Shown here one piece after another: positions 46,081 through 54,695 of a stretch of DNA of 64,000 nucleotides. Source of the DNA: Bradyrhizobium sp. CCGB01 (lineage in GTDB: Bacteria; Pseudomonadota; Alphaproteobacteria; Rhizobiales; Xanthobacteraceae); the NCBI RefSeq assembly GCF_024199795.1, contig NZ_JANADK010000001.1, forward strand, positions 5,270,001 to 5,334,000, given 5' to 3'. Every line of letters starts with the position of its first letter. Position 1 is the stretch's first letter. Position numbers and translations under genes: made by a program. Below the pieces are notes generated by a model that was not told the origin of the DNA, made no database searches, and worked only from the letters and a program-made list of their open reading frames with translations.

Positions 46081-47436
46081 TTATTCGGCCGCCACTGGCG
46101 CGGCGCGGATCAGCCCGGCGCCCTCGCGAATGACGAGGCGTTCGATCGGCCCGACGATGACCCAGTAGCAAAGCACCGCGAGCAGCCCGTGCAGGCCGAC
46201 ATAGAGCAACGCGCCGTTGAACGATCCGGTGGCAGAGAGGATGTAGCCAATCGCAACCGGCGTCACGATTCCGGCAGTGTTGCCGATAGCGTTGAAGACG
46301 CCGCCGGTAAGACCGATCACCTCCTTGGGTGCGGTGTCGGCGACGACCGTCCAGCCGAGTGAGCCAAAACCCTTGCCGAAGAAGGCCGCGCTCATCAGCA
46401 CCGTGATGAGGACCGTCGAGTCCGTGTAGTTGCAGCCGATGATGAGCACGGTCATGACGAGGCCGATCGTGATCGGGGTCTTGCGCGCGATGCTGAGCGA
46501 ACCGGTGCGCTTGAACAGCCAGTCAGAGAAGAATCCGGTCGCAACGCCGCCGACGAAGCCGCAGATGGCGGGAATGGTCGCGATCAGGCTCGCATCGAGC
46601 ACGGACAGGCCGCGCGCCTTGACGAGGTAGGTCGGAAACCACGAGACGAAGAACCAGGTGATCGACGAGATGCCGTATTGCGCGAGGAAGATGCCGACGA
46701 GCATGCGGCTTTTGAACAGCTCTGCGAGATCGGACCATTGCGGGCCATGCGCCGCGGCAACGGCCGGCGATGCACCGCCGAGTTCGACCAGCGCGCCTCC
46801 CGCACGCAGATGATCGAGCTCCGCCGCGCTTATCTTGGGATGACCGCTCGGCGGATAATAGGTGACGGCCCAGACCGCTGCGAACAGGAAGCCCAGCGCG
46901 CCCATGACGGCGAAGATGTGCTCCCAACCAAATCGATGATCGAGGAAGCCCATCAGCGGAATGAAGACGACAAGCGAGACGTATTGCGCGCTGTTGAAGA
47001 TGGCGCCTGCGATACCGCGCTCCGCGGACGGAAACCACGCCGCGATGATGCGCCCGGCCGCGGGACCCACGGGTGACTCGAAGACGCCCAGCATGAAGCG
47101 CAAGATCAGCATCACCAGGAACGGATAGCTTGCCCAGCCGACGCAGCTCATCAGGAAGGTGACGAACGACCACAGGATCAATCCGCCCAAAATGGTCTGC
47201 TTCGCGCCGAGCCGGTCCGCGATCCATCCTGCGGGCAGATGCGCCAGCACGTAGGCCCACGCGAACGCCGAAAACATCCAGCCGAGCTCGACCGGCGTGA
47301 TGCCGAGCGCCTTCGACATGTTGGGACCGGCGATCGACAGTGTCGCCCGATCGCCGCTGCTGAGCGCCAGCAGGATGGTGATCAACGCCAAGGTGACGAA
47401 ACGATAATGCGTCCGTGCGGACGGCTTCTGCTCCAT
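46081..47436 (-). CDS. MFS transporter (ACS family, sugar-acid type)
   Basis: About 451 residues with 12 membrane helices. RFVTLALITILLALSSGDRA is the first helix and WIADRLGAKQTILGG the helix 2-3 motif. The similarity to the galactonate/glucarate porter type suits its place beside an enolase-superfamily dehydratase. ATG 47436 is preferred over a GTG at 47442 because GGGAGC lies 9 bases before it. It is the first gene of the operon read toward 43601. Confidence 0.9.
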   Translation of the reverse strand: MEQKPSARTHYRFVTLALITILLALSSGDRATLSIAGPNMSKALGITPVELGWMFSAFAWAYVLAHLPAGWIADRLGAKQTILGGLILWSFVTFLMSCVGWASYPFLVMLILRFMLGVFESPVGPAAGRIIAAWFPSAERGIAGAIFNSAQYVSLVVFIPLMGFLDHRFGWEHIFAVMGALGFLFAAVWAVTYYPPSGHPKISAAELDHLRAGGALVELGGASPAVAAAHGPQWSDLAELFKSRMLVGIFLAQYGISSITWFFVSWFPTYLVKARGLSVLDASLIATIPAICGFVGGVATGFFSDWLFKRTGSLSIARKTPITIGLVMTVLIIGCNYTDSTVLITVLMSAAFFGKGFGSLGWTVVADTAPKEVIGLTGGVFNAIGNTAGIVTPVAIGYILSATGSFNGALLYVGLHGLLAVLCYWVIVGPIERLVIREGAGLIRAAPVAAE

Positions 47437-47540
47437 GGTCACGCTGCTCCCTTTCCCGGTTTTGTTTTGCCCGGCCGCCTTCGGCGACCGTGGAGGTCCG
47501 CAACGTCAGCGACGTCCGGACGCGAGAAAGCTAGATCAGC

Positions 47541-47581
47541 GATCAATTCAGGTCTAAACTCATTTTTGGATTTAATTGATC
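47541..47581. promoter_or_regulatory. Inverted repeat in the divergent MFS/LysR promoter
   Basis: GATCAATT (47541-47548) and AATTGATC (47574-47581) are exact complements 25 bases apart, in the 159-base gap between the divergent genes. The sequence between them is AT-rich (CTCATTTTTGGATTTAATT). It is the natural candidate for the LysR operator and promoter. Confidence 0.55.
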
Positions 47582-47595
47582 CAGAAAAGGTATCA

Positions 47596-48480
47596 ATGAT
47601 CGAGTTCGGGCAAGTGCGCGCGTTCGTGGCGGTGGCCGATGAGTTGAACTTCGGTCGCGCCGCCAAGCGGCTGAACATGACGCAGCCCCCGCTGAGCCGG
47701 CAGATCCAGATTCTGGAAGGGACGCTCGGGGTGAAGCTGCTGGAGCGCACCAGCCGCTCCGTGAAGCTGACCGCCGCAGGCCGCGCCTTCCTCGGCGAAG
47801 CGCGCGCACTGCTTCAGCAGCGCGAGCACGCTGTGAAGGCGGCGCGCCAGGCAGCGGCGCTGACCGGCGGCGCGCTGTCGATCGGCTTCGTCGGCGCGAC
47901 CACTTACGGCTATTTGCCCTGGCTTGCGACGCGCGTTCGCGATGAGTTGCCTGACATCGAGATCACATTCGAAGAGCTGACCTCGCGCCAGCAGCTCGAT
48001 GCGCTGAGATCCGGGCGGATCGACCTTGGCCTCGTTCGGCCGATCGAGACGGAGAAGCCGATCAGAAGTGCGAGCGTCTTCCGCGAAGGACTTGCCCTTG
48101 CGCTGCCGCTCGACCATCCGCTCGCGGTGCGCCGGCGGCCGGAGCTGTCGCATCTCGAGGGACAGCCCTTCATCATGTATTCGCCCGACGGACCGTATAT
48201 GCGTTCACTGTTGACCGCGGCGTTCGATGCCAATGGTGTGCGGCCGCAAGTGGTGCAATCGATGAGTCAGGCGCAGGCGATCCTGTCGCTGGTAAGCGCG
48301 GGCCTCGGACTTGCCATCGTGCCGGACGAGACCCGCAATGCGTGCTTCGACAATGTCGTGTTTCGCCCGATCAGGCTCGGACCATCCGTCTTCGCCGAGC
48401 TGCACGCGATCTGGCGCAGCGACAACCGTAACGCCGCGCTGCCGAGGCTGCGCGAACTTGCGTTCCGGACGGCACGCTGA
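47596..48480 (+). CDS. LysR-family transcriptional regulator
   Basis: A 294-residue protein. MIEFGQVRAFVAVADELNFG with RAAKRLNMTQPPLSRQIQIL is the helix-turn-helix, and LSIGFVGATTYGYLPWLATR begins the effector domain. The CbnR/CatR/BenM-like pattern FGRAAKRLNMTQPPLSRQI is common in regulators of catabolic operons. ATG 47596 is chosen; the open frame upstream lies in the promoter region. It is divergent from the MFS-enolase operon and probably regulates it. Confidence 0.93.
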   Translation: MIEFGQVRAFVAVADELNFGRAAKRLNMTQPPLSRQIQILEGTLGVKLLERTSRSVKLTAAGRAFLGEARALLQQREHAVKAARQAAALTGGALSIGFVGATTYGYLPWLATRVRDELPDIEITFEELTSRQQLDALRSGRIDLGLVRPIETEKPIRSASVFREGLALALPLDHPLAVRRRPELSHLEGQPFIMYSPDGPYMRSLLTAAFDANGVRPQVVQSMSQAQAILSLVSAGLGLAIVPDETRNACFDNVVFRPIRLGPSVFAELHAIWRSDNRNAALPRLRELAFRTAR

Positions 48481-48516
48481 GCGCAGTCGGGAAGACAGCA
48501 TCCGAAGGACCATGGT

Positions 48517-48711
48517 CTATTTCCGGTGCGTCTGTCCGGACTGCGCCTCGAATCTCGCGACCGGCCTGTCGAATTGCCAGAGCTCCACATCGTGGCTGTC
48601 GACGAGTTTCGCGGCGCGAGAGATCGCGGATTCATCGTCGGCACAGTCCATCTGAACCACTCCGATCGGTACGCTGTGTCGTCCCACGACAAATGCGCGG
48701 TATGCCGGCAT
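48517..48711 (-). CDS. Small conserved protein, 64 aa
   Basis: MPAYRAFVVGRHSVPIGVVQ opens a compact protein with a central helix DDESAISRAAKLVDSHDVEL ending WQFDRPVARFEA. The MPAYRAFxVG...ADDExAxxRAKxLVDxHDVELWQ pattern recurs in several small Bradyrhizobium proteins of unknown role. ATG 48711 with a GAGGTCAGG element upstream is preferred to a TTG at 48723. No function assigned. Confidence 0.75.
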   Translation of the reverse strand: MPAYRAFVVGRHSVPIGVVQMDCADDESAISRAAKLVDSHDVELWQFDRPVARFEAQSGQTHRK

Positions 48712-48956
48712 CCTGACCTCCAAGAAAGAGTTGCAGCTTCACGTCAGAACATGACGGCGGACAAATTTGAATTCGATGGGGATCGCATCGCCCGTTTCTA
48801 GGAACGGCATAGGTGCCGCGCTGGTCCTATGCCGAATCTATACAATCGGGACCGCGCTCATCTCGAAATCCTATCGCAACCGGAAACATATCGAGCCGGT
48901 CACGCAGCCCGATGCATCGCAGGGACCGCGACAACAACAACCGAACCGGTGAACTC

Positions 48957-49394
48957 ATGTCTCCCTCAGAGATCAGCGACAGAATCATAGAACCGATGAT
49001 CGCGCTCGCAGGCTGCTCACCCCGGCAGCGCATCGTCGTGGTCGGCGCGAAGAGCATGGAATTGACGATCGATCTGCAAAGGCGCGGATATTTCCTGGCC
49101 GCAGCGGCCGGCAATTGCGGCCGGGCGGCCGCCCAATACGACGCAGCCCTCGTGGACTGGCGACGACGCCCGCTTGGCGCTCTCGGTGCGGCGGTGGATT
49201 GGCTCGACGGTTTCCTCGGCCCCCGCGCCGTGCTGGTGATCTGGCTCGACGCGCAGAAATCGGCAGCGAAGGACAATCTTCGCGCCGCGGTCGCAAAGCG
49301 TGGCTTCGTCGTCCTGCAAGGCACCGAACATCCGTGTGGCAGCGCCCTGCTCGCGCGACGTTCGCAAGCCTATCCGATGCAAAAGGCGGCCTAG
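48957..49394 (+). CDS. Hypothetical protein with a nucleotide-fold start, 145 aa
   Basis: The start at 48957 (MSPSEISDRIIEPM) is chosen on composition; the upstream extension is not protein-like. RIVVVGAKSMELTIDLQRRG looks like the beginning of a Rossmann-type fold, with DAALVDWRR and RAVLVIWLDAQ as later strands. The GAxS glycine pattern is weaker than in real SAM methyltransferases, so no activity is claimed. Ser/Ala-rich, without signal or membrane segment. Confidence 0.65.
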   Translation: MSPSEISDRIIEPMIALAGCSPRQRIVVVGAKSMELTIDLQRRGYFLAAAAGNCGRAAAQYDAALVDWRRRPLGALGAAVDWLDGFLGPRAVLVIWLDAQKSAAKDNLRAAVAKRGFVVLQGTEHPCGSALLARRSQAYPMQKAA

Positions 49395-49459
49395 GCACGC
49401 TGGCGATCAGAGAGAGCTGGAACAGCCGCATGGCTGATCCAGCCCTTGGAGACCCTCAT

Positions 49460-49651
49460 ATGTTGAAATCGAAGATACGACGCGCAGTCATTCGCGAGTG
49501 GATGGCACGCGCGCCCGCGCAGCGGCGGTCCAGCCAACAGGCCCTCACCTTCGCAAGAGATGCGAGCGAGAGGCACAGGCTGCCACGCAGCCGTCAAACG
49601 CCGTGCTCAGTGATCATGGGATGGTTGAAGCCACGCACCGGGCGCGGCTGA
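49460..49651 (+). CDS. Small basic hypothetical protein, 63 aa
   Basis: MLKSKIRRAVIREWMARAPA leads a short Arg-rich protein ending VIMGWLKPRTGRG. The shape (basic start, QRRSSQQALTFARDASERH helix, SRQTPCSVIMGWL end) resembles small conserved proteins of Bradyrhizobium. GGAG lies 9 bases before the ATG. Existence is probable, function unknown. Confidence 0.5.
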   Translation: MLKSKIRRAVIREWMARAPAQRRSSQQALTFARDASERHRLPRSRQTPCSVIMGWLKPRTGRG

Positions 49652-49799
49652 AGGGCGTCCATGCCGGACGGCAGCTCCCGGCAGATATTGTTCATCCGCA
49701 ACCGGTCTGGACGGCGGTCGTACTGCGGCGATGGGCAAAGGGCCGGTCATCGCCATGACCGGACCTCAGTCTCGTAGCCCGTATGGAGCGAAGCGGCGC

Positions 49800-50381
49800 T
49801 CAGGCCGACATCGCTCCCTTGCGACGGAACGGATCGACCAGGCGGACGATCTCGCAGGCGGCAACGAGGCCGGCGAGCCAGACGGCGCTGGTCAGCCCAA
49901 TGCGCGTGACGATGGCCGCGGTGAAGGCCCCCTCGCCGCCGAGGACCGGCGTCGCGGCGAGCAGCACGAGCTCATAGGCCGCGTAGGCGGCAACGAGCGT
50001 GATCGCCAGCACCAGCGGCGCGCGGCCCTGCGGCAGCATGCGGAGCACAGCCGATGCTGCTACGGTCGATAGAAGCGCCGCGGCGCCAATCGCAAAACCC
50101 CAGGCAATGGTGCTGCCGTCGATCGGATAGTGCAGGACGCTGAAACCGATCGTCTGATTCACGAGCCAGGCGCCAGTGACGACGAGCAGCGCCGGACGCA
50201 GCGGCAGCATCGCGGCCGCGACGACCGCGAAGGCTGCAAACGGCGTTGCGCAGGCCAGCGCAAAGCTGGCGAGCGCGCATGACAGGGTCAGCAGCGCAAA
50301 GCAGAACATCGGCGCAAGCCGTGGCGCAACCGGATGAAGGCGGAAGCGGTCGGCATGAGGCGGCAGGATAGTGACAGTCAT
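49800..50381 (-). CDS. Small inner-membrane protein of the cobalamin-riboswitch operon
   Basis: A 193-residue protein of about six membrane helices (LAPMFCFALLTLSCALASFA, FAAFAVVAAAMLPLRPALLV, STIAWGFAIGAAALLSTVAA, PLVLAITLVAAYAAYELVLL and others). TGAWLVNQTIGFSVLHYPID is a distinctive loop. Size and helix count resemble single-component vitamin transporters such as BtuM-type cobalamin proteins or ECF S-components, but I cannot establish the family. The start at 50381 has AAGGAGA 7 bases upstream; third gene behind a B12 riboswitch. A cobalamin or precursor importer is inferred from context only. Confidence 0.8.
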   Translation of the reverse strand: MTVTILPPHADRFRLHPVAPRLAPMFCFALLTLSCALASFALACATPFAAFAVVAAAMLPLRPALLVVTGAWLVNQTIGFSVLHYPIDGSTIAWGFAIGAAALLSTVAASAVLRMLPQGRAPLVLAITLVAAYAAYELVLLAATPVLGGEGAFTAAIVTRIGLTSAVWLAGLVAACEIVRLVDPFRRKGAMSA

Positions 50382-50444
50382 GAAACGATCTCCTTGCAGG
50401 ATTTGTAGCACATTTTGCGGGTATGGGGTCAGTGCATCCGGGCT

Positions 50445-51455
50445 TTAGTGAAGGGCCTCCATGGGGTCTTCGGCCTCGGTCGGATCGCGCCGGTCGTATG
50501 CGGCGAGCCAGGCGAGAAGCAACGGCGCGCGCGGTTCCGCGGCCGCGAGCTGCCGCACGGTCACCCGAACTGCGGCGCGCGCAGTGCGGTCGGACGGAAG
50601 CGTCACGGTCTCAGGTCCCTGCCCCTTCGCGACGGCTCCGATTACGTTGCTTTTGAGCGCCGTCAGCTCCGGCAGCCCGTAGCGTTCGAGCAGGGCCTGG
50701 AACGCTGCGTGCTGATCCGGCCGAAACGGGTGTGGCCGGCCGAGTTGATCGCGCAGCGGATGGGCCGGATAAAGATGCGCACAGGGGATCCAGCCATCAG
50801 GCAGCGGCTCGGTCGCAGCATGGGTGCGGCGATGCGCGAGCAGCTTTGGCAGGACGTGCGTGTGCGGACCATCTGGGCTTTTGCCGCCCGGTGGCGGGAT
50901 CGGCTGGAACACTTCGGCCCGCCCGATCCGGCTGATGAAGACGCGATGCGGATTGGCGGCGAGGATGACCCGCATGGCATCGCTATCCGGCGCGAACACG
51001 GATTGCCCCGCACGGCTCCTGAGCGCGGCGACGACATCCGCCTCGCCGGTCCGGATGCAGGCGTCGATCTGCAACGTTCCAAGGCCAAGGTCGAACAGGA
51101 TGCCGTTGCGATCCCGATGGCGCAGCGCTGCGCGATCAGGACCGATTTCCGTCAGCACCGTGCGGCCGCTCATGATGCCAGCTTCATGCGGAAGACACAT
51201 CGCGACGCGGTGACTCCAGCTTTCGGTGGTCGGCGATTCCGACGCGATGAGGCGCAGGTCGGGGTGGGAGGCGATGCGTATCCCACCCTTCTCCGTCACA
51301 ACGCTGATCCCGTTGCGAGACCGCTCCGTGTCCAAGGCATCGCCGGGCTCGCGCGTGAACTCGGCAATGGCCCCGAACGTACCGACGCTCCAGCCCGCCT
51401 CGGCATCGGCAAGCTGACCTGCAAGCAAGTCCATGATCGGATCGGCTGTCGTCAT
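50445..51455 (-). CDS. Unknown protein of the cobalamin-riboswitch operon, 336 aa
   Basis: A 336-residue protein with no signal peptide or membrane helix. Segments include GGIRIASHPDLRLIASESPT, VAMCLPHEAGIMSGRTVLTE, IPCAHLYPAHPLRDQLGRPH and LPELTALKSNVIGAVAKGQG. His and Cys are scattered (HLYPAHP, CLPHEAG) but no known metal motif is clear. GGAGGA lies 10 bases before the ATG. It lies 24 bases behind the TonB receptor gene and 63 ahead of the membrane-protein gene, so all three are one unit. Function unknown, linked to cobalamin by context. Confidence 0.8.
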   Translation of the reverse strand: MTTADPIMDLLAGQLADAEAGWSVGTFGAIAEFTREPGDALDTERSRNGISVVTEKGGIRIASHPDLRLIASESPTTESWSHRVAMCLPHEAGIMSGRTVLTEIGPDRAALRHRDRNGILFDLGLGTLQIDACIRTGEADVVAALRSRAGQSVFAPDSDAMRVILAANPHRVFISRIGRAEVFQPIPPPGGKSPDGPHTHVLPKLLAHRRTHAATEPLPDGWIPCAHLYPAHPLRDQLGRPHPFRPDQHAAFQALLERYGLPELTALKSNVIGAVAKGQGPETVTLPSDRTARAAVRVTVRQLAAAEPRAPLLLAWLAAYDRRDPTEAEDPMEALH

Positions 51456-51479
51456 GAGATCGCTTCCTCCGGAGTCCCG

Positions 51480-53594
51480 CTATCTGACGTCGTAATTCGC
51501 AAGGCGAATGCCGCCATAGACGCCGAGTCCCGGCTGTAGAAAGCCTGTCGGATTTTGGTAGCGCACATTGGCGAGATTATCGACCCGGCCAAATACCTTG
51601 ATCTGATCGGTGACCAGATATTCGGCGGCCACGTTGACGACAGTGTAGGCCGGCGCCAGCAGACGCGGAATGCTGAAGTCGCGGTTGCCGTCCACGAAAC
51701 TTCCGACGTGCAGCACGGTCGCGGACAGCGTGAGCGGATCGATCGGATTCCAGATGACATTCGCGCTCCACTTCTCCTTCGGACGCCTCAGCAGCTCCAG
51801 TCCCGCCGTCGCATCGACGGCGCGGGTAAAGGTGTAATCGGCACGAACGCGGAGGCGGTCGGTGATTGCGGCGGCGACGAAGCTTTCCGTGCCTTCCGTG
51901 ATGGCCCTGCCGATATTCGTGTTGGTGCTCGTGAATGTCACTGGATCGAACGTGCTCTGGATCAGGTCCGTGATGTTGTTGCGGAAGTAGGTCGACCCGA
52001 AGCGAATGCGATCGTTGAACAAGGGCTGCTCGAAGCCTGCGTCATATCCAACGCTTTCCTCGGGTTTGAGGTTGGGATTCGCAAAGAAGAAGAACGCAGG
52101 AAAGCTGACGTAAAGCTGGTTGAGCGTTGGCGCCTTGAATCCCGTGCCGTAGCTTCCCCTGAACTTCGTGTCCGTGACCGGCACGATCACGGCTGACGTC
52201 AGGCGAAAGGTCGGGTGCTCGCCGAACCGCTCGTTGTCGTCCTGCCGGACGTTGGCCGTGAAGAAGACGCGGTCCACGAACTGGGACTGCAACTCCATAT
52301 ATCCTGCCTTGTTGACGTTCTGGGCGGAGACCGTCGCCGTTTGCAGCGTTTCGGTCTCATGCTCGGCGCCGATGATGACATTGTTGTTGGGCGCGAGCCG
52401 TGTGGTGGTGTGCCAATCGTATTTGACACGATCGCCGGTGGTGATGGTCGGCATCGCATCGCCCGGCGAAATGTTGTGGTTCCAGTGGTTGGTGTAGTTG
52501 ACGCCGAAATAGCTCTTCATCCGGTCGTCGAGAATGGACCAGACCGCCTCGCCGCGCGTGAACAGCTGATGCACGGTCTGCGTGCTTTGCGCGGCGGCGG
52601 GAAAGCTGGCAAGTGTCACGGGATCAAACGTGTCTCCCGTGAAGCGCAGCGTGGCGTCGGTGTAGCGCGCGACGCCATTGAGCGTCAGGCTTTCGCTGAC
52701 ATCGGCACCGAGCTTGGTCGAATAAGTCATGTTGTCGTAAGAATTGCCGATCGCCTTCTGGCCCGGCGGCAGCAGTTCGACAGGCGTCACCGGCACGTCG
52801 CTTGCGCGAAAATGCGCGACGTTGAAGGCATAGTTGAAGTGGTCCTGTGACCCGCTCAGACCTGCCGTCTGATTGAACGTCCCGAACGAGCCTCCCTCGA
52901 CCGAGCCGGTCGCGCGGGCGGGACCATCACCCTTTTTGGTCACGAAGGAAATCACGCCCCCCAGCGCATCCGCGCCGTAGAGACCGCCCTGCGGGCCGCG
53001 CAGGACTTCGATCTGCTGAATGTCGGAGGTCAACAACTGGCCGAAGTCGAACGATCGGTTCGGATTGCCGGGATCACTGACGTCGATACCGTCGATCAGG
53101 ACCTTGGTGTGATTGGAGTTCGTTCCGCGCATGAAGACCGACGTCTGTCCGCCCGGTCCGCCGGTCTGGACGAGGTTGAGCCCGGGAACGGCGCTGAGCG
53201 CATCGGACGCTGTGCGGCGCTGATCGCGCTCCATATCCCTGGCGGTCAGGACGGTCACCGAGCTCGCGACCAGATTGGTCGGAGTGACAATGCCAGTTGG
53301 ACTGACAACGACGGTTGGAAACAGATTGGCCGCGGATATACCGGCAACGGGGGGCGATACCGGCGGCACTGGTCTCAGCGCTCGAACGACGCGCCCGCGC
53401 TCGGGCTTGTCAGACGTATGTCGTACGGCCGGTGGCCGAGCCGTACGCTCGGATGGCCCGACTTCGACCGGGGGCAGCAGATTGGGCGATGCCGATTGTT
53501 GGGCGAACGCGGCGGAAGGATTGAACGAGTACAGGAAAACAGACGTGAAGAGGCCGGCGCTGAGGCGCCTGGCGGCAGAGACAATACGGGACAC
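51480..53594 (-). CDS. TonB-dependent outer-membrane receptor (BtuB-like, cobalamin)
   Basis: A 704-residue receptor. A signal peptide (SAGLFTSVFLYSFNPSAAFA) leads the mature protein. A Pro-rich N-terminal spacer and a TonB-box-like FPTVVVSPT follow. The plug has SVTVLTARDMERDQRRTASD, FMRGTNSNHTKVLIDGIDVS and VLRGPQGGLYGADALGGVIS, and the rest is beta barrel. The B12 riboswitch upstream argues for cobalamin as the ligand. The start is GTG with GAGG upstream. Closely followed by two genes of unknown role. Confidence 0.92.
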   Translation of the reverse strand: MSRIVSAARRLSAGLFTSVFLYSFNPSAAFAQQSASPNLLPPVEVGPSERTARPPAVRHTSDKPERGRVVRALRPVPPVSPPVAGISAANLFPTVVVSPTGIVTPTNLVASSVTVLTARDMERDQRRTASDALSAVPGLNLVQTGGPGGQTSVFMRGTNSNHTKVLIDGIDVSDPGNPNRSFDFGQLLTSDIQQIEVLRGPQGGLYGADALGGVISFVTKKGDGPARATGSVEGGSFGTFNQTAGLSGSQDHFNYAFNVAHFRASDVPVTPVELLPPGQKAIGNSYDNMTYSTKLGADVSESLTLNGVARYTDATLRFTGDTFDPVTLASFPAAAQSTQTVHQLFTRGEAVWSILDDRMKSYFGVNYTNHWNHNISPGDAMPTITTGDRVKYDWHTTTRLAPNNNVIIGAEHETETLQTATVSAQNVNKAGYMELQSQFVDRVFFTANVRQDDNERFGEHPTFRLTSAVIVPVTDTKFRGSYGTGFKAPTLNQLYVSFPAFFFFANPNLKPEESVGYDAGFEQPLFNDRIRFGSTYFRNNITDLIQSTFDPVTFTSTNTNIGRAITEGTESFVAAAITDRLRVRADYTFTRAVDATAGLELLRRPKEKWSANVIWNPIDPLTLSATVLHVGSFVDGNRDFSIPRLLAPAYTVVNVAAEYLVTDQIKVFGRVDNLANVRYQNPTGFLQPGLGVYGGIRLANYDVR

Positions 53595-53717
53595 TCTTGT
53601 AACCTCGGTATGACGTCAGTGGCACGTCACAGCGAACGAGGTTTCACGGAGCGATCGATTGCTCCGGTGAAGCTAATGTCTGTACTCCCCGACCGACATC
53701 TTCGCGTGTGACCACGG

Positions 53718-53906
53718 CTGACGGCAGGTCTCCTGGCTCGCGGGTCGTTACCTTACGTCGCCTTCCCAGGACCGAGATTCCCAGTGGCATATGACGAAAG
53801 ATTCACCGCTTACAGTTGCGGGGGCAGCCGCTGCATTGAGAATATCCCGGCGTTGGGACAATCCCGCACAACGTTCCCTTTTGATCTCCGTGAGGAGAAC
53901 CGTCAG
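53718..53906 (-). promoter_or_regulatory. Cobalamin (AdoCbl) riboswitch
   Basis: On the minus strand, CTGACGG (53900-53906) and CCGTCAG (53718-53724) close the P1 helix. Between them are AAAAGGGAACGTTGTGCGGG, CGGCTGCCCCCGCAACTGTA, GCCACTGGGAATC, GGGAAGGCG and the B12 box GAGCCAGGAGACCTGCC in the standard order. The 123 bases to the receptor start are the expression platform. It should repress the receptor operon when cobalamin is abundant. Confidence 0.95.
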
Positions 53907-53993
53907 GATCCAATTTACGGGTCGTTGGAGCGGTGAGTCAATCGGCTGATTGCATGATCGTCGCAGCACCGCGCGCAGGTTGACCTGGCGCAA

Positions 53994-54215
53994 TCAGGTC
54001 GGCTCCCGCTGCTGACGCGTCCTGATCATCGCCCGCTCGCCGGCATCGACGAGCTGGCCGATGCCGGTGCGGCCCGTGAGCGCGCATCGGATGATGTGTT
54101 CGGCAACGGACCTGCGGAAGTCATGGTCCTCGCCGACCGGGCGATTGCGGCAGACCCGATCCAGCGCCAGCTTCATGTTGATCCGTGTGCGGGTGTCGAA
54201 ATGCTCGCTGATCAT
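53994..54215 (-). CDS. Small conserved hypothetical protein, 73 aa
   Basis: MISEHFDTRTRINMKLALDR and VCRNRPVGEDHDFRRSVAEH match the general layout of a small Bradyrhizobium family (HFDxxTxxKMxxALDRxC...GxxHxxRxxVAxxIxxCAxxGxTxLGxLxDAGxRAL). An all-helical soluble protein is likely. AAGG is 8 bases before the ATG. No function is known to me. It lies just upstream of the riboswitch on the same strand. Confidence 0.72.
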   Translation of the reverse strand: MISEHFDTRTRINMKLALDRVCRNRPVGEDHDFRRSVAEHIIRCALTGRTGIGQLVDAGERAMIRTRQQREPT

Positions 54216-54336
54216 TCGCAGGACCTTGATGCGTTTGATGTCGGGCTAAAACGCCTGGCGGTCGGCCGGGTTCCAAACGGCACCGGGCCCTGTGCAGAAC
54301 CGACTACGCCCGCCCTGTCCTATTGTGACGGGTGGG

Positions 54337-54594
54337 CTATGCCCGCCCTCTTGGCCGCTGGGCCTGCGCCCAGGCCGCGGTGACGTCGCGCGGCGGGACG
54401 TCGATGCGCCGGATCGGGGTCAGTTCACCCGAGGCGGAGATGATGGCGGTCTCCTCGCGGCGGCAGCGCGGGCATACGAAGCGGACCTCGTGCGGCGACG
54501 CCGACCAGCTCGCACGCTTTACGTTGGCCGCCATCGGCCATGCATTGCAATGCGAGCACGACACCAGGAACCGACCGGGATCGAGCATACCCAT
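54337..54594 (-). CDS. Small zinc-ribbon-like protein, 85 aa
   Basis: CSHCNAWPM and FVCPRCRREE give two CxxC knuckles about 26 residues apart, which suggests one zinc site. The C-terminal part is Pro/Arg/Ala-rich and probably disordered. ATG codons at 54594 and 54588 both fit. Nucleic-acid or protein binding is possible, but function is unknown. Confidence 0.65.
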   Translation of the reverse strand: MGMLDPGRFLVSCSHCNAWPMAANVKRASWSASPHEVRFVCPRCRREETAIISASGELTPIRRIDVPPRDVTAAWAQAQRPRGRA

Positions 54595-54695
54595 TCCATA
54601 GGACTCCGCGTCCTGCCCATCCCTTCAATGATTAACCCTTGTGAATCGTTCCGGTGCCCGAGCACCGTCAGCCCCGGCTCCCGAACCTCCGCCGC

